DNA of 64,000 bases, taken from Sulfurirhabdus sp043759595. Its GTDB lineage: Bacteria > Pseudomonadota > Gammaproteobacteria > Burkholderiales > SMCO01. Both the position numbers and the translations under genes were made by a program. Under the pieces are notes generated by a model. The model was not told the origin of the DNA. It saw only the letters and a program-made list of their open reading frames with translations, and ran no database searches. Of this stretch, positions 36,434 through 44,468 are shown in pieces. The stretch spans positions 1 to 64,000 of the forward strand of contig JAYVLG010000077.1 of NCBI GenBank assembly GCA_043759595.1, written 5' to 3'. The first letter of the stretch is position 1, and each line of letters begins with the position of its first letter.

Positions 36434-37999
36434 TTAATTAAAAGTCATGTTAAGTCGGGCAGTGATGCCATTTTCAGTGTAATCACTATTCGCCTGGTTG
36501 GAAGTTCTTTCCTGATGACGCAGTTCAACAGAGCCGGTGGTGCCGGGCAGAAACTGTCTGATCAAAGAGAGCCGGACTATCCACAGATCATTTTGCAGGG
36601 ATGATGCGGGTGCTAACACACGATTCCATCCAGCCGAAACACTGGAAGATAAAAGCGGATTGAGCCGCAATGTCCATGCAGCATTGCCTCCATATTGACG
36701 ATCGGAATTGCCGCTGACCTGAAATTCGCGCACAGAATTATATGCTGTTAATGCAACGTTGCTTTTGCCTGAGTTGATGCCGACAGAGGCAGTGAATAAT
36801 TTATTGATGTAAACATCATTTGATAAGAATGGTACATTTTGAGTTGTGAGCAGGGGTTTCCCTGTGACAGGATCAACATAATAATAAGGCTGGCCCTGAG
36901 GCGTTGTGTAAACCACTACACCTGTGACCGGTCGCAAAGCAACTGTCCGTGTATCAGTCACATCTTGAGAGTATTTTGCGCTCCATGTGGTCATCCGTGT
37001 GCGATGGCTGAGATCAAGTGAGTAGGTTTTGCCAAAAAAACGCCGACCATAGCTGGCCTGGATTGATGTGCGGTCAGAGGGGGTCCAGCCAAACCCGGCA
37101 CTCCAGAATGATCCGCCGGTACTTGCGCCAGGTGCGGTTGCATAGGTGTTGGTTTCATTTCCGGCAGAAGTAAATAGTCTGAATTTGGGCGTCAAATTGT
37201 AACCCAGCGTACCCGAAGTGCTTTTCGATTCCCGATCAGACTGGCTGATATCAGAGGTGATTTTACTGTTCTTGTAATTCAGGCCCCAAAATACATCGTT
37301 AAATGATTGGCCGCTGTTCAAATTTAACGCTACTGCGTTGGAAGTACTATTTGCAACACCGCCCGATGAATAGAATACCTGGTCATGGGTGACGCGGGCT
37401 TCTCCGGTGGCCACAGATCCAAATTTATGCCGCAGATAGGGGCTTAAGCTATAGGTTGAAACAGTGGTGATATTGCTGGTATCGCCGGTGGTTGTATCCG
37501 TACCCTGGGGGCCAAGGTAGGAAATATTTTGTTGGCCGATATTTGCTCGTGCGTCCATGTAAAGGGTCTGATCAACCAGTTCTGCGTTGGCAGTGCCCGC
37601 CAGTTGATGGTACAACCGGTTGCGTTGCACCTCTCCTAGAGAGATAACATCTTGCAGAGAGTAATTCACATCGAGTTTTACCCTCCCGACACTCTTCCCG
37701 CTGACGGTAACACCTGGGGCAATCTGGGTGGTAAATCCACTTTTTTGGTTCTGTGAAGACAGATTGACGTTGTCAGAATAGGTTTCAAGCACACTGAAGG
37801 TTGGTGTAACTTTCCAGTCCGCAGCACTGGTTGCGGTGGAACTCATTAATGCGATTAACAACGTAGAAAAGTGGATGATAAAAGGGCTGGTAACTGAAGT
37901 ATTCAACGCTGCATTCTTTTCTGCCACGGGTTTTTTCTGAAATACCTGGGCACTTATGACTAAAGCTTTATTGGTTATTTTAGCTACCATAATATCCAT
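36434..37999 (-). CDS. TIGR03016-type PEP-CTERM system-associated outer-membrane protein
   Basis: This protein of 521 residues has a signal peptide (hydrophobic IIHFSTLLIALMSSTA, cleavage near SAADW) and a long region of alternating strands rich in Tyr, Ser and Thr, ending in a C-terminal LNMTFN that suits beta-barrel insertion. It is the usual outer-membrane component of XrtA loci and may form the export pore or anchor. ATG 37999 and ATG 37990 are both possible; the latter has GGA at usable spacing. Either overlaps the tyrosine-kinase gene by 11-20 bp. Confidence 0.9.
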   Translation of the reverse strand: MDIMVAKITNKALVISAQVFQKKPVAEKNAALNTSVTSPFIIHFSTLLIALMSSTATSAADWKVTPTFSVLETYSDNVNLSSQNQKSGFTTQIAPGVTVSGKSVGRVKLDVNYSLQDVISLGEVQRNRLYHQLAGTANAELVDQTLYMDARANIGQQNISYLGPQGTDTTTGDTSNITTVSTYSLSPYLRHKFGSVATGEARVTHDQVFYSSGGVANSTSNAVALNLNSGQSFNDVFWGLNYKNSKITSDISQSDRESKSTSGTLGYNLTPKFRLFTSAGNETNTYATAPGASTGGSFWSAGFGWTPSDRTSIQASYGRRFFGKTYSLDLSHRTRMTTWSAKYSQDVTDTRTVALRPVTGVVVYTTPQGQPYYYVDPVTGKPLLTTQNVPFLSNDVYINKLFTASVGINSGKSNVALTAYNSVREFQVSGNSDRQYGGNAAWTLRLNPLLSSSVSAGWNRVLAPASSLQNDLWIVRLSLIRQFLPGTTGSVELRHQERTSNQANSDYTENGITARLNMTFN

Positions 38000-38894
38000 A
38001 ATAATCTGATCCAGTGATGGCGGTGGTTTTGTTCAGCAACATACCTACTACGTCACACGATTCAATTCGGGATAATGCCTCTTTTACCGCGTCTTCAGGC
38101 GTTTTTTCAGCCTCAACAACCATGACAATCTGGCCCATTTGCGTGGCAAGGGCACTGGATTCGCTGGTGGAAAGCAGAGGGGGAGAGTCAAAAATAATAA
38201 TCCTGTCTGGATAACGATTGCCCATATCTTCAAGCAGTTTATCCATGGCTTCACTCGCCAGTAACTCAGTGGCATGACGGTAAGTTTGACCGGCTGGTAG
38301 AATGGTCAGTTTCTCGATGTTTGTCCGAATAAGCACGTCGGCAAGTTCAAGATTGCTGTCACGCAGTACATCAAGCAGGCCCAGGCTGTCTTTTTGAAGC
38401 CCCAGATATTCCAGGATGCGCGGCCTTGCAACGTCAGCGTCAACCAGCAGAACTGTCCGATCCATTTCCAGGGCGATGCTGATGGCAAGGTTGATTGAAC
38501 AAAATGATTTCCCTTCGCCGGGCAGGGAGCTGGTAACCATGATCAGATTGCCATTTTTTATGGGAGCCGCGCCTTGGCCAAGCGCATTAGCCAAAAGCGG
38601 ACGTTTAATCAACCTGAATTCTTCAGCAATTTTGCTTCTTTCGGCGTCCGGCGTAATGACGCCCATTTTCTTTAATTTAGCTAAATTAATATTTTCATGC
38701 CGCGACTTTGCTGGTTCCTGAACAGGTTCAACATGAACTTCAGGCGGGGCAACTTTGGGCTGCACAGCACTTTCAATCGCCCGCTCAATCAGGCTTGAAG
38801 TTTCATTATGGGGTGCTGCGCTTTCTGCAGGGGGGGTAACTCCCTGCTTATTGCCTGGATGCAGCTTGTTAATAGCGTTCTCAATGATGCTCAT
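37980..38894 (-). CDS. Tyrosine autokinase, XrtA/PEP-CTERM-associated (BY-kinase)
   Basis: This 304-residue bacterial tyrosine kinase has Walker A SSLPGEGKS (about 122-130), Walker A' LLVDADVARPR (about 150-160) and Walker B IIFDSPP. It ends with a Tyr cluster SDYYGYYGS for autophosphorylation. It lacks the Wzz-like membrane domain, which is supplied by the separate chain-length gene upstream. The kinase cycle controls polymer length and export in Wzy-dependent systems. The N-terminal IENAINKL stretch is typical of the XrtA family (TIGR03018). Confidence 0.94.
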   Translation of the reverse strand: MSIIENAINKLHPGNKQGVTPPAESAAPHNETSSLIERAIESAVQPKVAPPEVHVEPVQEPAKSRHENINLAKLKKMGVITPDAERSKIAEEFRLIKRPLLANALGQGAAPIKNGNLIMVTSSLPGEGKSFCSINLAISIALEMDRTVLLVDADVARPRILEYLGLQKDSLGLLDVLRDSNLELADVLIRTNIEKLTILPAGQTYRHATELLASEAMDKLLEDMGNRYPDRIIIFDSPPLLSTSESSALATQMGQIVMVVEAEKTPEDAVKEALSRIESCDVVGMLLNKTTAITGSDYYGYYGS

Positions 38895-38939
38895 AGCCTG
38901 TCTGTTTCCTTCCTAAGTCTGGTCGCTTTGAACATGAAA

Positions 38940-40466
38940 TTAGCGCACCATTACCAATTGCAACGTAATCAAAACACCATAAACGCCAAGCAGACTGACC
39001 ACAGATAATCCATAAGCGAATAGTTTTTTCCGCTTCTTTTTGAGCGAATCGGGTGTTTCTATGCGAGATACTGCGCCTAGCAGTGGCAGGCCGGAAATTT
39101 CCCTGAGATTCACCCTGTCATCCACAGTACGCCTGATCTGGCTGATCAGGAATGCAACGGCAATGCCTGCACCCAATCCACCAAGCAGGACAAACGACAT
39201 GAGCATAATGCGATTAGGCCATGCTGGCGTCAGTGGAACGCGAGGCGGGTCGATGACGCGTATATCAACTGTGTCTGCCTTGTTTTCAACTTCACTGGAC
39301 ATGGATGCTGTTTCACGTCTTGCGAGAAGGGAGGCGTAGTTGGATTTGTATACTTCATAATCACGTGTCAATTGCGTGTATTGCGCTTCAACTTCGGGCA
39401 CGCTGTTGGCTGCTGCTTTCAATTGACTGAAACGTTTCTCATATTCACCTACACGGGCACGCAGTGAGGCAGCATTGGCATCTGCTTCTGAAAGTGCAAT
39501 GGATAATTGCTGATAAACCGGGTTTTGGCTTTGTGCAGCAGAGTTTCCGGGTTTACGCTTGGATGCTTCTTCTTTTTTTTGTGCTTCCAGTTGGGCAATC
39601 AGTTTTTTTGTTGCAACGATATCCGGGTGCAATTCAGTATATTGAAGTCGCATGCCATCCATATTCTTTTTCAATGATTCAATACGCGCATCAATCTCAG
39701 GGTCGCTGCTTGCGACAACAGCGGTTGTTGCATTGGGGTCTTCATCGGATAGTTGCCGTTTCAACTGATCGCGTCTGTCTTCAGCTTCGCGCAGGTCTAA
39801 TTTTGCTTGATTAAGCGAATTGCTCATTTCAGCCAGCTTGGCGTAATAACCACCACCTTCACCTGGCATTAAGCCCATGTGAGTGCGTTTGAAATCAGTA
39901 ATCGCACTTTCGGCTGCAATGAGCTTTTGTTCCTGGGATTTTAGCTGATCTTCGATAAATTTCTGAGAGGAGGCAATATCCTTGCGTGTAGTGCCAAGGC
40001 TGCTTTCTACAAAAATCGTGAGTAGAGACTGTACAACCCGTTTTGCTACTTCAGGCTTTTTGTTCTGGTAAGAAATGGTGTAAAGATTTTCACGGTCTGT
40101 ACCTTGTATTTCAATTTGTGACGACAGCTGGTTGAGCAGTTGCTCCATTTGCGCCGGATCTTTTGCATTTAAATCCTGGTCAGTCATGCGCGTCACTTTT
40201 TCAAGGTTCGGACGGCTTAGCAAGGTGCGGGTGATCATGTTGATTTGCTGGCCAACGTTAGGGTTGACAGTCAAGCCTGCCAGGAGAGGCTTGAGTAATG
40301 ACTGGGTATCAACATAGACCCTTGCGGATGCTTCATAACGGTCAGGCAGAGTATAAACCCAAGCCCATCCAACAGCGCTTACCAGCCATGCCACAAAGAT
40401 GGCATACCAACGGCGGCGCCAAGTGGCTTTTACATAAGTAAGTAACTGTGCGAGTGTTTCATGCAT
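38940..40466 (-). CDS. Chain-length determinant protein, XrtA-associated (Wzz-like)
   Basis: This 508-residue inner-membrane protein has one transmembrane segment near residues 22-38, a large periplasmic part with long coiled coils (about 160-300 and 315-385), a second segment at about 420-440 (LMSFVLLGGLGAGIAVAFLI), and a third hydrophobic stretch at the C-terminus. The PNRIML motif before the second segment fits Wzz/PCP proteins. It sets exopolysaccharide chain length together with the tyrosine kinase encoded next. A 63-bp gap containing a strong hairpin separates it from the export gene. Confidence 0.93.
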   Translation of the reverse strand: MHETLAQLLTYVKATWRRRWYAIFVAWLVSAVGWAWVYTLPDRYEASARVYVDTQSLLKPLLAGLTVNPNVGQQINMITRTLLSRPNLEKVTRMTDQDLNAKDPAQMEQLLNQLSSQIEIQGTDRENLYTISYQNKKPEVAKRVVQSLLTIFVESSLGTTRKDIASSQKFIEDQLKSQEQKLIAAESAITDFKRTHMGLMPGEGGGYYAKLAEMSNSLNQAKLDLREAEDRRDQLKRQLSDEDPNATTAVVASSDPEIDARIESLKKNMDGMRLQYTELHPDIVATKKLIAQLEAQKKEEASKRKPGNSAAQSQNPVYQQLSIALSEADANAASLRARVGEYEKRFSQLKAAANSVPEVEAQYTQLTRDYEVYKSNYASLLARRETASMSSEVENKADTVDIRVIDPPRVPLTPAWPNRIMLMSFVLLGGLGAGIAVAFLISQIRRTVDDRVNLREISGLPLLGAVSRIETPDSLKKKRKKLFAYGLSVVSLLGVYGVLITLQLVMVR

Positions 40467-40494
40467 GCTTTGTGTTTCCGAGTGTCTGATACAA

Positions 40495-40519
40495 AATCCC
40501 CGCCCCGAGGCAGGGGATT
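40495..40519 (-). terminator. Strong hairpin followed by T-rich tail (intra-operon terminator or attenuator)
   Basis: On the - strand AATCCCC, a bulged T and GCC pair with GGC and GGGGATT around a four-base loop, giving ten pairs, and the transcript continues with TTTTGT. It lies 10 bp after the export gene stop and 28 bp before the chain-length gene start. It would cut or stabilise transcripts so that the export protein is made in excess. Confidence 0.55.
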
Positions 40520-40529
40520 CTGTAAAGTA

Positions 40530-41165
40530 TTAGAACCAGCTTTCAGGAATTACCAGCACGTCACCAGGTCGCATTTCAGCGTTAGCAGTTACGTCACCGC
40601 CTTTAACCAGATCTTCAAGACGAACGGATAGCTGCTGTTGTTTGCCATCGGTGGTGCGCAGGATGATGGCTTTGTTTCCCGCTGCAAAATCGGTCACGCC
40701 ACCTACTGCAATCATGACGTCAATCAGACTCATGCCTTCACGGTAATTGAGTGCTTGAGGCTTTGCTGCTTGGCCAATAATGCGTATTTGCTGACTGAAC
40801 GGACCGACTCCCCCAGCGACGATGACCGTAGCGATGGGATCCTGAATGTATTTGGAAAGCGATTTTTCAATGTCACGCGCTAATTGTGTGGGTGTTTTTC
40901 CACTGGCTGGTAAATCCTCTACCAGATTCATGGTCATTTTTCCATCAGGCCTGACGGGAAAAGAACCTGACAACTCCGGGTTTCTCCATACGAAAACACT
41001 GACACTGTCGCCAGGGCCAATCAGGTAATACCAGTCTGACATCTTTTCAGCCGAAGCGGGTGCAGGAGGGTGGGATGACGTGGCGCAGCCGCTGACTGCG
41101 AGGATCAAAACTGCAGGTAATACTTTCCAGCCACAGTTCATTATTTTTTTAACTATATCCACCAT
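40530..41165 (-). CDS. Polysaccharide export lipoprotein, XrtA/PEP-CTERM-associated (Wza-like)
   Basis: This 211-residue protein has a lipoprotein signal ending in VSGC with Cys27. A Poly_export domain follows (YYLIGPGDSVSVFVWRNPEL, the family signature) and then a SLBB-like beta-grasp domain (IRIIGQAAKPQALNYREGMS). It forms or lines the outer-membrane/periplasmic polysaccharide channel. It is the first gene of the long - strand operon, with a GGAGGT ribosome-binding site three bases before ATG 41165. Length fits the short XrtA type (TIGR03027) rather than full-length Wza. Confidence 0.94.
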   Translation of the reverse strand: MVDIVKKIMNCGWKVLPAVLILAVSGCATSSHPPAPASAEKMSDWYYLIGPGDSVSVFVWRNPELSGSFPVRPDGKMTMNLVEDLPASGKTPTQLARDIEKSLSKYIQDPIATVIVAGGVGPFSQQIRIIGQAAKPQALNYREGMSLIDVMIAVGGVTDFAAGNKAIILRTTDGKQQQLSVRLEDLVKGGDVTANAEMRPGDVLVIPESWF

Positions 41166-41488
41166 GCTACCTCCATGTAATATTTTGAATTATGGCTGTT
41201 ATTATGCCACATAAGTTTTTTAGTATAAATATATTATATTTTATACAATAGGTTCAAATAACTGAGATTACTCACCTCGATACAGGCTCACCATATTCAC
41301 TTTAACAAGAGAAAGCAAGTTTCAGGCCATGAATGACTTTGCCCGGTGTCAAGGGCCTGGCTAAATTAGGCTATGAGAACCGCATCTTAACTCAGCAGTT
41401 ATGACGACAATTTGACAGTTCACTGGGTAGCCTGGCTGTTAAAGTGCCCTTTTGAAGTTCATTAAACAGGTAACATATTTCAAACGCA
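41166..41488 (-). promoter_or_regulatory. Leader/promoter region of the XrtA exopolysaccharide operon
   Basis: These 323 bp hold no gene I can support. The ribosome-binding site GGAGGT is at 41169-41174. An AT-rich stretch at 41220-41260 contains, on the - strand, TTGAAC (41252-41257), an 18-bp spacer and TATATT (41228-41233), a weak sigma-70-like promoter. Closer to the gene lies a TGGCA/GC element listed separately. The part nearest 41488 is the 3' flank of the QueC-like gene, where I see no clear terminator. Confidence 0.5.
41194..41209 (-). promoter_or_regulatory. Sigma-54-like -24/-12 element
   Basis: On the - strand the bases read TGGCATAATAACAGCC. GG and GC are spaced exactly as in the RpoN consensus TGGCACG-N4-TTGC, but TT before GC is replaced by CA. 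A transcript from here would start near 41183, just upstream of the ribosome-binding site. XrtA systems are known to use the PrsK/PrsR two-component pair with RpoN, so the site is plausible but imperfect. Confidence 0.35.
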
Positions 41489-42097
41489 TCATCGCTGATA
41501 AAATGCCGACGATTCCGGGTAGTCCGCTTCTTTAAAAGCAGCTTGGCGTTTTTTGCATTGCGGGCAGTGGCCACAATGCATAGTGTAGCCTAGCAGGCAA
41601 CTATATGTTTTAGTGTAATCCATGCCAATTAATGCGCCTTTCTGGATAATACTGGCCTTGGATAAATTCAATAATGGAGTGGCAATTTCAATTTCACCGA
41701 GTGTGCGTGCCATAGCCTGAAATTGTGCCAGGAATGCGAGTGAGGCACTGGGATAAGCCTGCGTGTCTTCCTGGTTAAGGGCAATGTATACGCGATTGGC
41801 TCCGAGTTGTGCGGCATAACTGAGTCCCAGGCTTAAAGCGATCAGGTTGCGGTGAGGGATAGGTACGTGCATTTTATTGCCTTGATCTTCCCTGAAATCA
41901 TGCCCGACTTGCGACATGTTTAATTTCTTGAGTTTCATGCCAAGGGTCATGCACTGTGAGAGTGCGGCCTTGCTCTCTTGCAGTGCCGCACGTTGACCAT
42001 AATCAATGAAAACCGGATAGAGTTCACTGGGTGTCGGGTTCATATATAAAAGAGTAGAACTCTCAATGCCGCCGCTTAAGAGAATAATTTCTGGCAT
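41489..42097 (-). CDS. QueC-like protein (7-cyano-7-deazaguanine synthase family)
   Basis: This 202-residue PP-loop protein matches QueC, which converts 7-carboxy-7-deazaguanine to preQ0 using ATP and ammonia. It has the pyrophosphatase loop SGGIES (8-13), HVPIPHRN, ATPLLNLSKA and a zinc site with Cys167, Cys175, Cys178 and Cys181. Two features are odd: the loop has Glu12 where QueC normally has Asp (SGGxDS), and the protein is slightly short. No queD, queE or folE is adjacent. It could be a bona fide QueC, a paralogue for another deazapurine, or an unrelated adenylating enzyme. It diverges from the mazG-like gene. Confidence 0.8.
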   Translation of the reverse strand: MPEIILLSGGIESSTLLYMNPTPSELYPVFIDYGQRAALQESKAALSQCMTLGMKLKKLNMSQVGHDFREDQGNKMHVPIPHRNLIALSLGLSYAAQLGANRVYIALNQEDTQAYPSASLAFLAQFQAMARTLGEIEIATPLLNLSKASIIQKGALIGMDYTKTYSCLLGYTMHCGHCPQCKKRQAAFKEADYPESSAFYQR

Positions 42098-42192
42098 ATA
42101 TTAGTAGACAAGGTTATTAAATTAATCGTAGCTCAATTTTTAAAAGTTAACATATCATTCATTTTGGTCAAAGATGAAATATTCAGGGAAAA
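42098..42192. promoter_or_regulatory. Divergent intergenic region, AT-rich
   Basis: These 95 bp lie between the divergent QueC-like and MazG-like genes and must contain promoters for both. The sequence is strongly AT-rich, but I could not place a convincing -35/-10 pair. AGGGA just before ATG 42193 is a good ribosome-binding site for the MazG-like gene. Confidence 0.4.
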
Positions 42193-42549
42193 ATGATGAA
42201 AGGTGACTCTCTTAAGGGTTTGCAGGGTGATATTCGTGCTTTTGCCAAGACGCGGGACTGGGAACAATTTCATACGCCGAAGAATCTGAGTATGGCATTA
42301 AGCGTAGAAGTGGCAGAGCTGATGGAGCATTTTCAATGGCTGAGTCCCCAGCAAAGTTTGACGCTTGATCCGCCCAAGCTGGAGGAAGTGTCTCAGGAAA
42401 TCGGGGATGTGTTGATCTATCTGACACGGCTTGCAGATGTGTTGGGAATCGATCCTGTGGATGCCGCATTCAGAAAAATGCAACTGAATGAAATCAAATA
42501 TCCGGTGGAAAAATCGAAAGGTATTGCGGCTAAATATACTGAGCTGTAA
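42193..42549 (+). CDS. MazG-type nucleotide pyrophosphohydrolase (dCTPase/RS21-C6-like)
   Basis: This 118-residue all-alpha NTP pyrophosphatase has the EVAELMEHFQW and EIGDVLIYL segments that carry the E-x2-E and E-x2-D magnesium ligands of the MazG superfamily. The layout with SMALSVEVAEL fits the short RS21-C6/iMazG type, which hydrolyses (d)NTPs, often modified dCTP, to NMP and pyrophosphate. This is a cytoplasmic house-cleaning role. ATG 42193 and ATG 42196 are adjacent; the first has AGGGA at best spacing. Confidence 0.87.
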   Translation: MMKGDSLKGLQGDIRAFAKTRDWEQFHTPKNLSMALSVEVAELMEHFQWLSPQQSLTLDPPKLEEVSQEIGDVLIYLTRLADVLGIDPVDAAFRKMQLNEIKYPVEKSKGIAAKYTEL

Positions 42550-42619
42550 GGTTAATGGTTGAGTATTCGCCTCGATTTTTGTAATGGAAAGCACAAAAAT
42601 CTTTAAAGGTCTGATGCGG

Positions 42620-42625
42620 TATAAT
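42620..42625 (+). promoter_or_regulatory. Candidate -10 box (TATAAT)
   Basis: A perfect TATAAT lies 31 bp before ATG 42656 of the ferredoxin gene, which would give a 5' leader of about 25 nt. No good -35 hexamer is seen 16-18 bp upstream, so it may be a weak or activator-dependent promoter. Confidence 0.3.
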
Positions 42626-42655
42626 CTCCCCAATGAAAACTGTGAAGCGAGTTCG

Positions 42656-42964
42656 ATGAGTTACTATAAATACCATGTATTTTTCTGCACGAATCAACGC
42701 GAAGACGGAGCTGCCTGCTGTGCGGATTTCGATGCGCAGGCTGTGCGAGATTACGCAAAAGATAAAATAAAAAAACTGAAGTTAAGTGGTCCGGGTATGT
42801 GCCGTATAAATAGTGCCGGCTGTATGGACCGTTGTAATGAGGGGCCTGTGCTTGCTGTCTACCCAGAAGGGGTGTGGTACACCTATGTGGATAAATCCGA
42901 TATTGATGAAATCATCGAGGAGCATCTTCAGCATGGTCGTGTTGTAGATCGGCTGAAAATTTAA
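42656..42964 (+). CDS. Thioredoxin-like [2Fe-2S] ferredoxin
   Basis: This 102-residue protein is a thioredoxin-fold [2Fe-2S] ferredoxin related to NuoE and Azotobacter ferredoxin I type proteins. The likely cluster ligands are Cys11, Cys22, Cys56 and Cys60, spaced C-x10-C-x33-C-x3-C. Extra Cys21 and Cys49 are also present. The frame continues 24 residues upstream to 42584, but ATG 42656 gives the family N-terminus (YYKYHVFFCTN) and follows the TATAAT box. It lies 2 bp before the alpha/beta hydrolase gene; its redox partner is not evident here. Confidence 0.88.
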   Translation: MSYYKYHVFFCTNQREDGAACCADFDAQAVRDYAKDKIKKLKLSGPGMCRINSAGCMDRCNEGPVLAVYPEGVWYTYVDKSDIDEIIEEHLQHGRVVDRLKI

Positions 42965-42966
42965 GC

Positions 42967-43569
42967 GTGAAGCGTTATAAGCTAAGAATCGATGGCCCTA
43001 GCGGCAAGATCGAAACGGTCATTAATGATCCGGGTCCTGAGCGTATAGGCATTGCCCTGATCGCGCACCCCCATCCGTTGCACGGTGGCACGCTGGATAA
43101 CAAGGTGGTGCAAACGGTGGCCGACACGCTGCTTTCATTGGGTTATGTTGCTGTCCGTCCAAATTTTCGTGGCGTTGGCATGAGTGAAGGTGACTATGAC
43201 CACGGTGAAGGCGAAGTAGAAGATATGCTGGCAGCCCACGCATTTGTTCAACCGCGCTATCCTGATCTGCCATTGTTATTGGCAGGTTTTTCGTTTGGCG
43301 CCCATGTGCAGAATCAGATTGGACATAAGCTCAACGCGCAGCAGGTTGTTTTGATTGGCCCAGCGGTCAATATGTTTGATTTTGGTGATGTAGCACCTAA
43401 TGCCACCATTATTCATGGTGAAAAAGATGAACTGGTTCCTTTGGAAGTGGTGCAAACCTGGTCAGAAGCTCAGGGGGTGAAACTTGTGGTGCTGGAAGGT
43501 GCAGATCACTTTTTTCATCGTAAATTATCGCAGCTCAAACAGACCCTGGTTGAACTATGTCAGTGCTGA
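42967..43569 (+). CDS. Alpha/beta hydrolase (COG2945-like)
   Basis: This 200-residue small alpha/beta hydrolase lacks a signal peptide and is probably a cytoplasmic esterase. The nucleophile elbow is GFSFGA with Ser at the centre, the catalytic Asp lies in GEKDELVP, and the His is in ADHFFHRKL. AHPHPLHGGTLDNKVV near the N-terminus is diagnostic of this subfamily. It starts at GTG 42967, two bases after the ferredoxin stop, and overlaps the ABC ATPase gene by 13 bp. The natural substrate is unknown. Confidence 0.88.
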   Translation: MKRYKLRIDGPSGKIETVINDPGPERIGIALIAHPHPLHGGTLDNKVVQTVADTLLSLGYVAVRPNFRGVGMSEGDYDHGEGEVEDMLAAHAFVQPRYPDLPLLLAGFSFGAHVQNQIGHKLNAQQVVLIGPAVNMFDFGDVAPNATIIHGEKDELVPLEVVQTWSEAQGVKLVVLEGADHFFHRKLSQLKQTLVELCQC

Positions 43570-44468
43570 GTGCAAAAGGATTGCGCAAGCGCTACGGCAC
43601 AGCCGAGGTTGTTGCCGGGATTGACCTGGAAGTGAAAGCAGGGGAATGCTTTGGATTGCTGGGACCCAATGGCGCCGGTAAAACCACGACGCTCAGGCTG
43701 CTGCTCGGGCTGGTTGATCCTGATGCCGGGGAAATGAAAATTCTGGACTACCCTGTTCCAGCGAAGGCTCGTGAAGCCAGAATGAAAATCGGGGTGGTGC
43801 CGCAAATGGATAGCCTGGACCCGGATTTTACAGTGCGTGAAAATTTGATGGTTTACGGCAGGTATTTTGGCATACCGGATGCGGAAATTGCTGCGCGAAT
43901 TCCAGATTTACTCGAATTGGCAGGTTTGAGCCAACGCGCGGATGCGCGTATCAATGTGTTGTCTGGTGGGATGAAGCGGCGACTGACTTTGGCGCGGGCA
44001 TTGATTAACGACCCTGATGTGATTTTTCTGGATGAGCCGACAACCGGGTTGGACCCGCAAGCACGGCACATGATGTGGCAAGGTTTGAGGAGACTGCTGA
44101 ATAAAGGGAAAACCATTATTCTGACCACGCACTTTATGGATGAGGCAGAGCGTATTTGTGATCGACTGAGTGTCATGGACAATGGCAAGATCATTGCCAC
44201 AGGCAGCCCCCGTGAGCTGATCGAGCAATATATAGAGCCAGGTGTAGTGGAGTTGTATGGCGAACAAGCGGCAGCCTGGGGGCAGCAATATGGTTCGACA
44301 CTCTGTGAAAGAGCTGAGTTGGCTGGTGAAACCCTGTTTTGTTATACCCGCGATGGTGAAGCGCTCATGGAAAACCTGCGTTCGCAGACCAGTATGCGTT
44401 ACATGCACAGGCCAGCCAATCTTGAGGATGTATTTTTGAAGCTCACTGGCCGGGATTTACGGGACTGA
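43557..44468 (+). CDS. ABC transporter ATP-binding protein (NodI-like)
   Basis: This 303-residue ATPase of the ABC-2/NodI group has Walker A GPNGAGKTT (36-44), signature LSGGMK (135-140), Walker B VIFLDEPTTGLD, and an H-loop in ILTTHFMDEAE. The C-terminal 90 residues are the extension typical of NodI/CcmA-like exporters. It powers the permease encoded next (TGATG overlap at 44466). In rhizobia NodIJ exports lipo-chitooligosaccharides, but the betaproteobacterial orthologues are of unknown substrate, so the name is only a family label. Confidence 0.92.
   Translation: MSVLSAKGLRKRYGTAEVVAGIDLEVKAGECFGLLGPNGAGKTTTLRLLLGLVDPDAGEMKILDYPVPAKAREARMKIGVVPQMDSLDPDFTVRENLMVYGRYFGIPDAEIAARIPDLLELAGLSQRADARINVLSGGMKRRLTLARALINDPDVIFLDEPTTGLDPQARHMMWQGLRRLLNKGKTIILTTHFMDEAERICDRLSVMDNGKIIATGSPRELIEQYIEPGVVELYGEQAAAWGQQYGSTLCERAELAGETLFCYTRDGEALMENLRSQTSMRYMHRPANLEDVFLKLTGRDLRD

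Noticed and set aside
41392..41574. Short - strand open frame next to the QueC-like gene
   Set aside because: It overlaps the QueC-like 3' end in another frame and has no ribosome-binding site or recognisable sequence.
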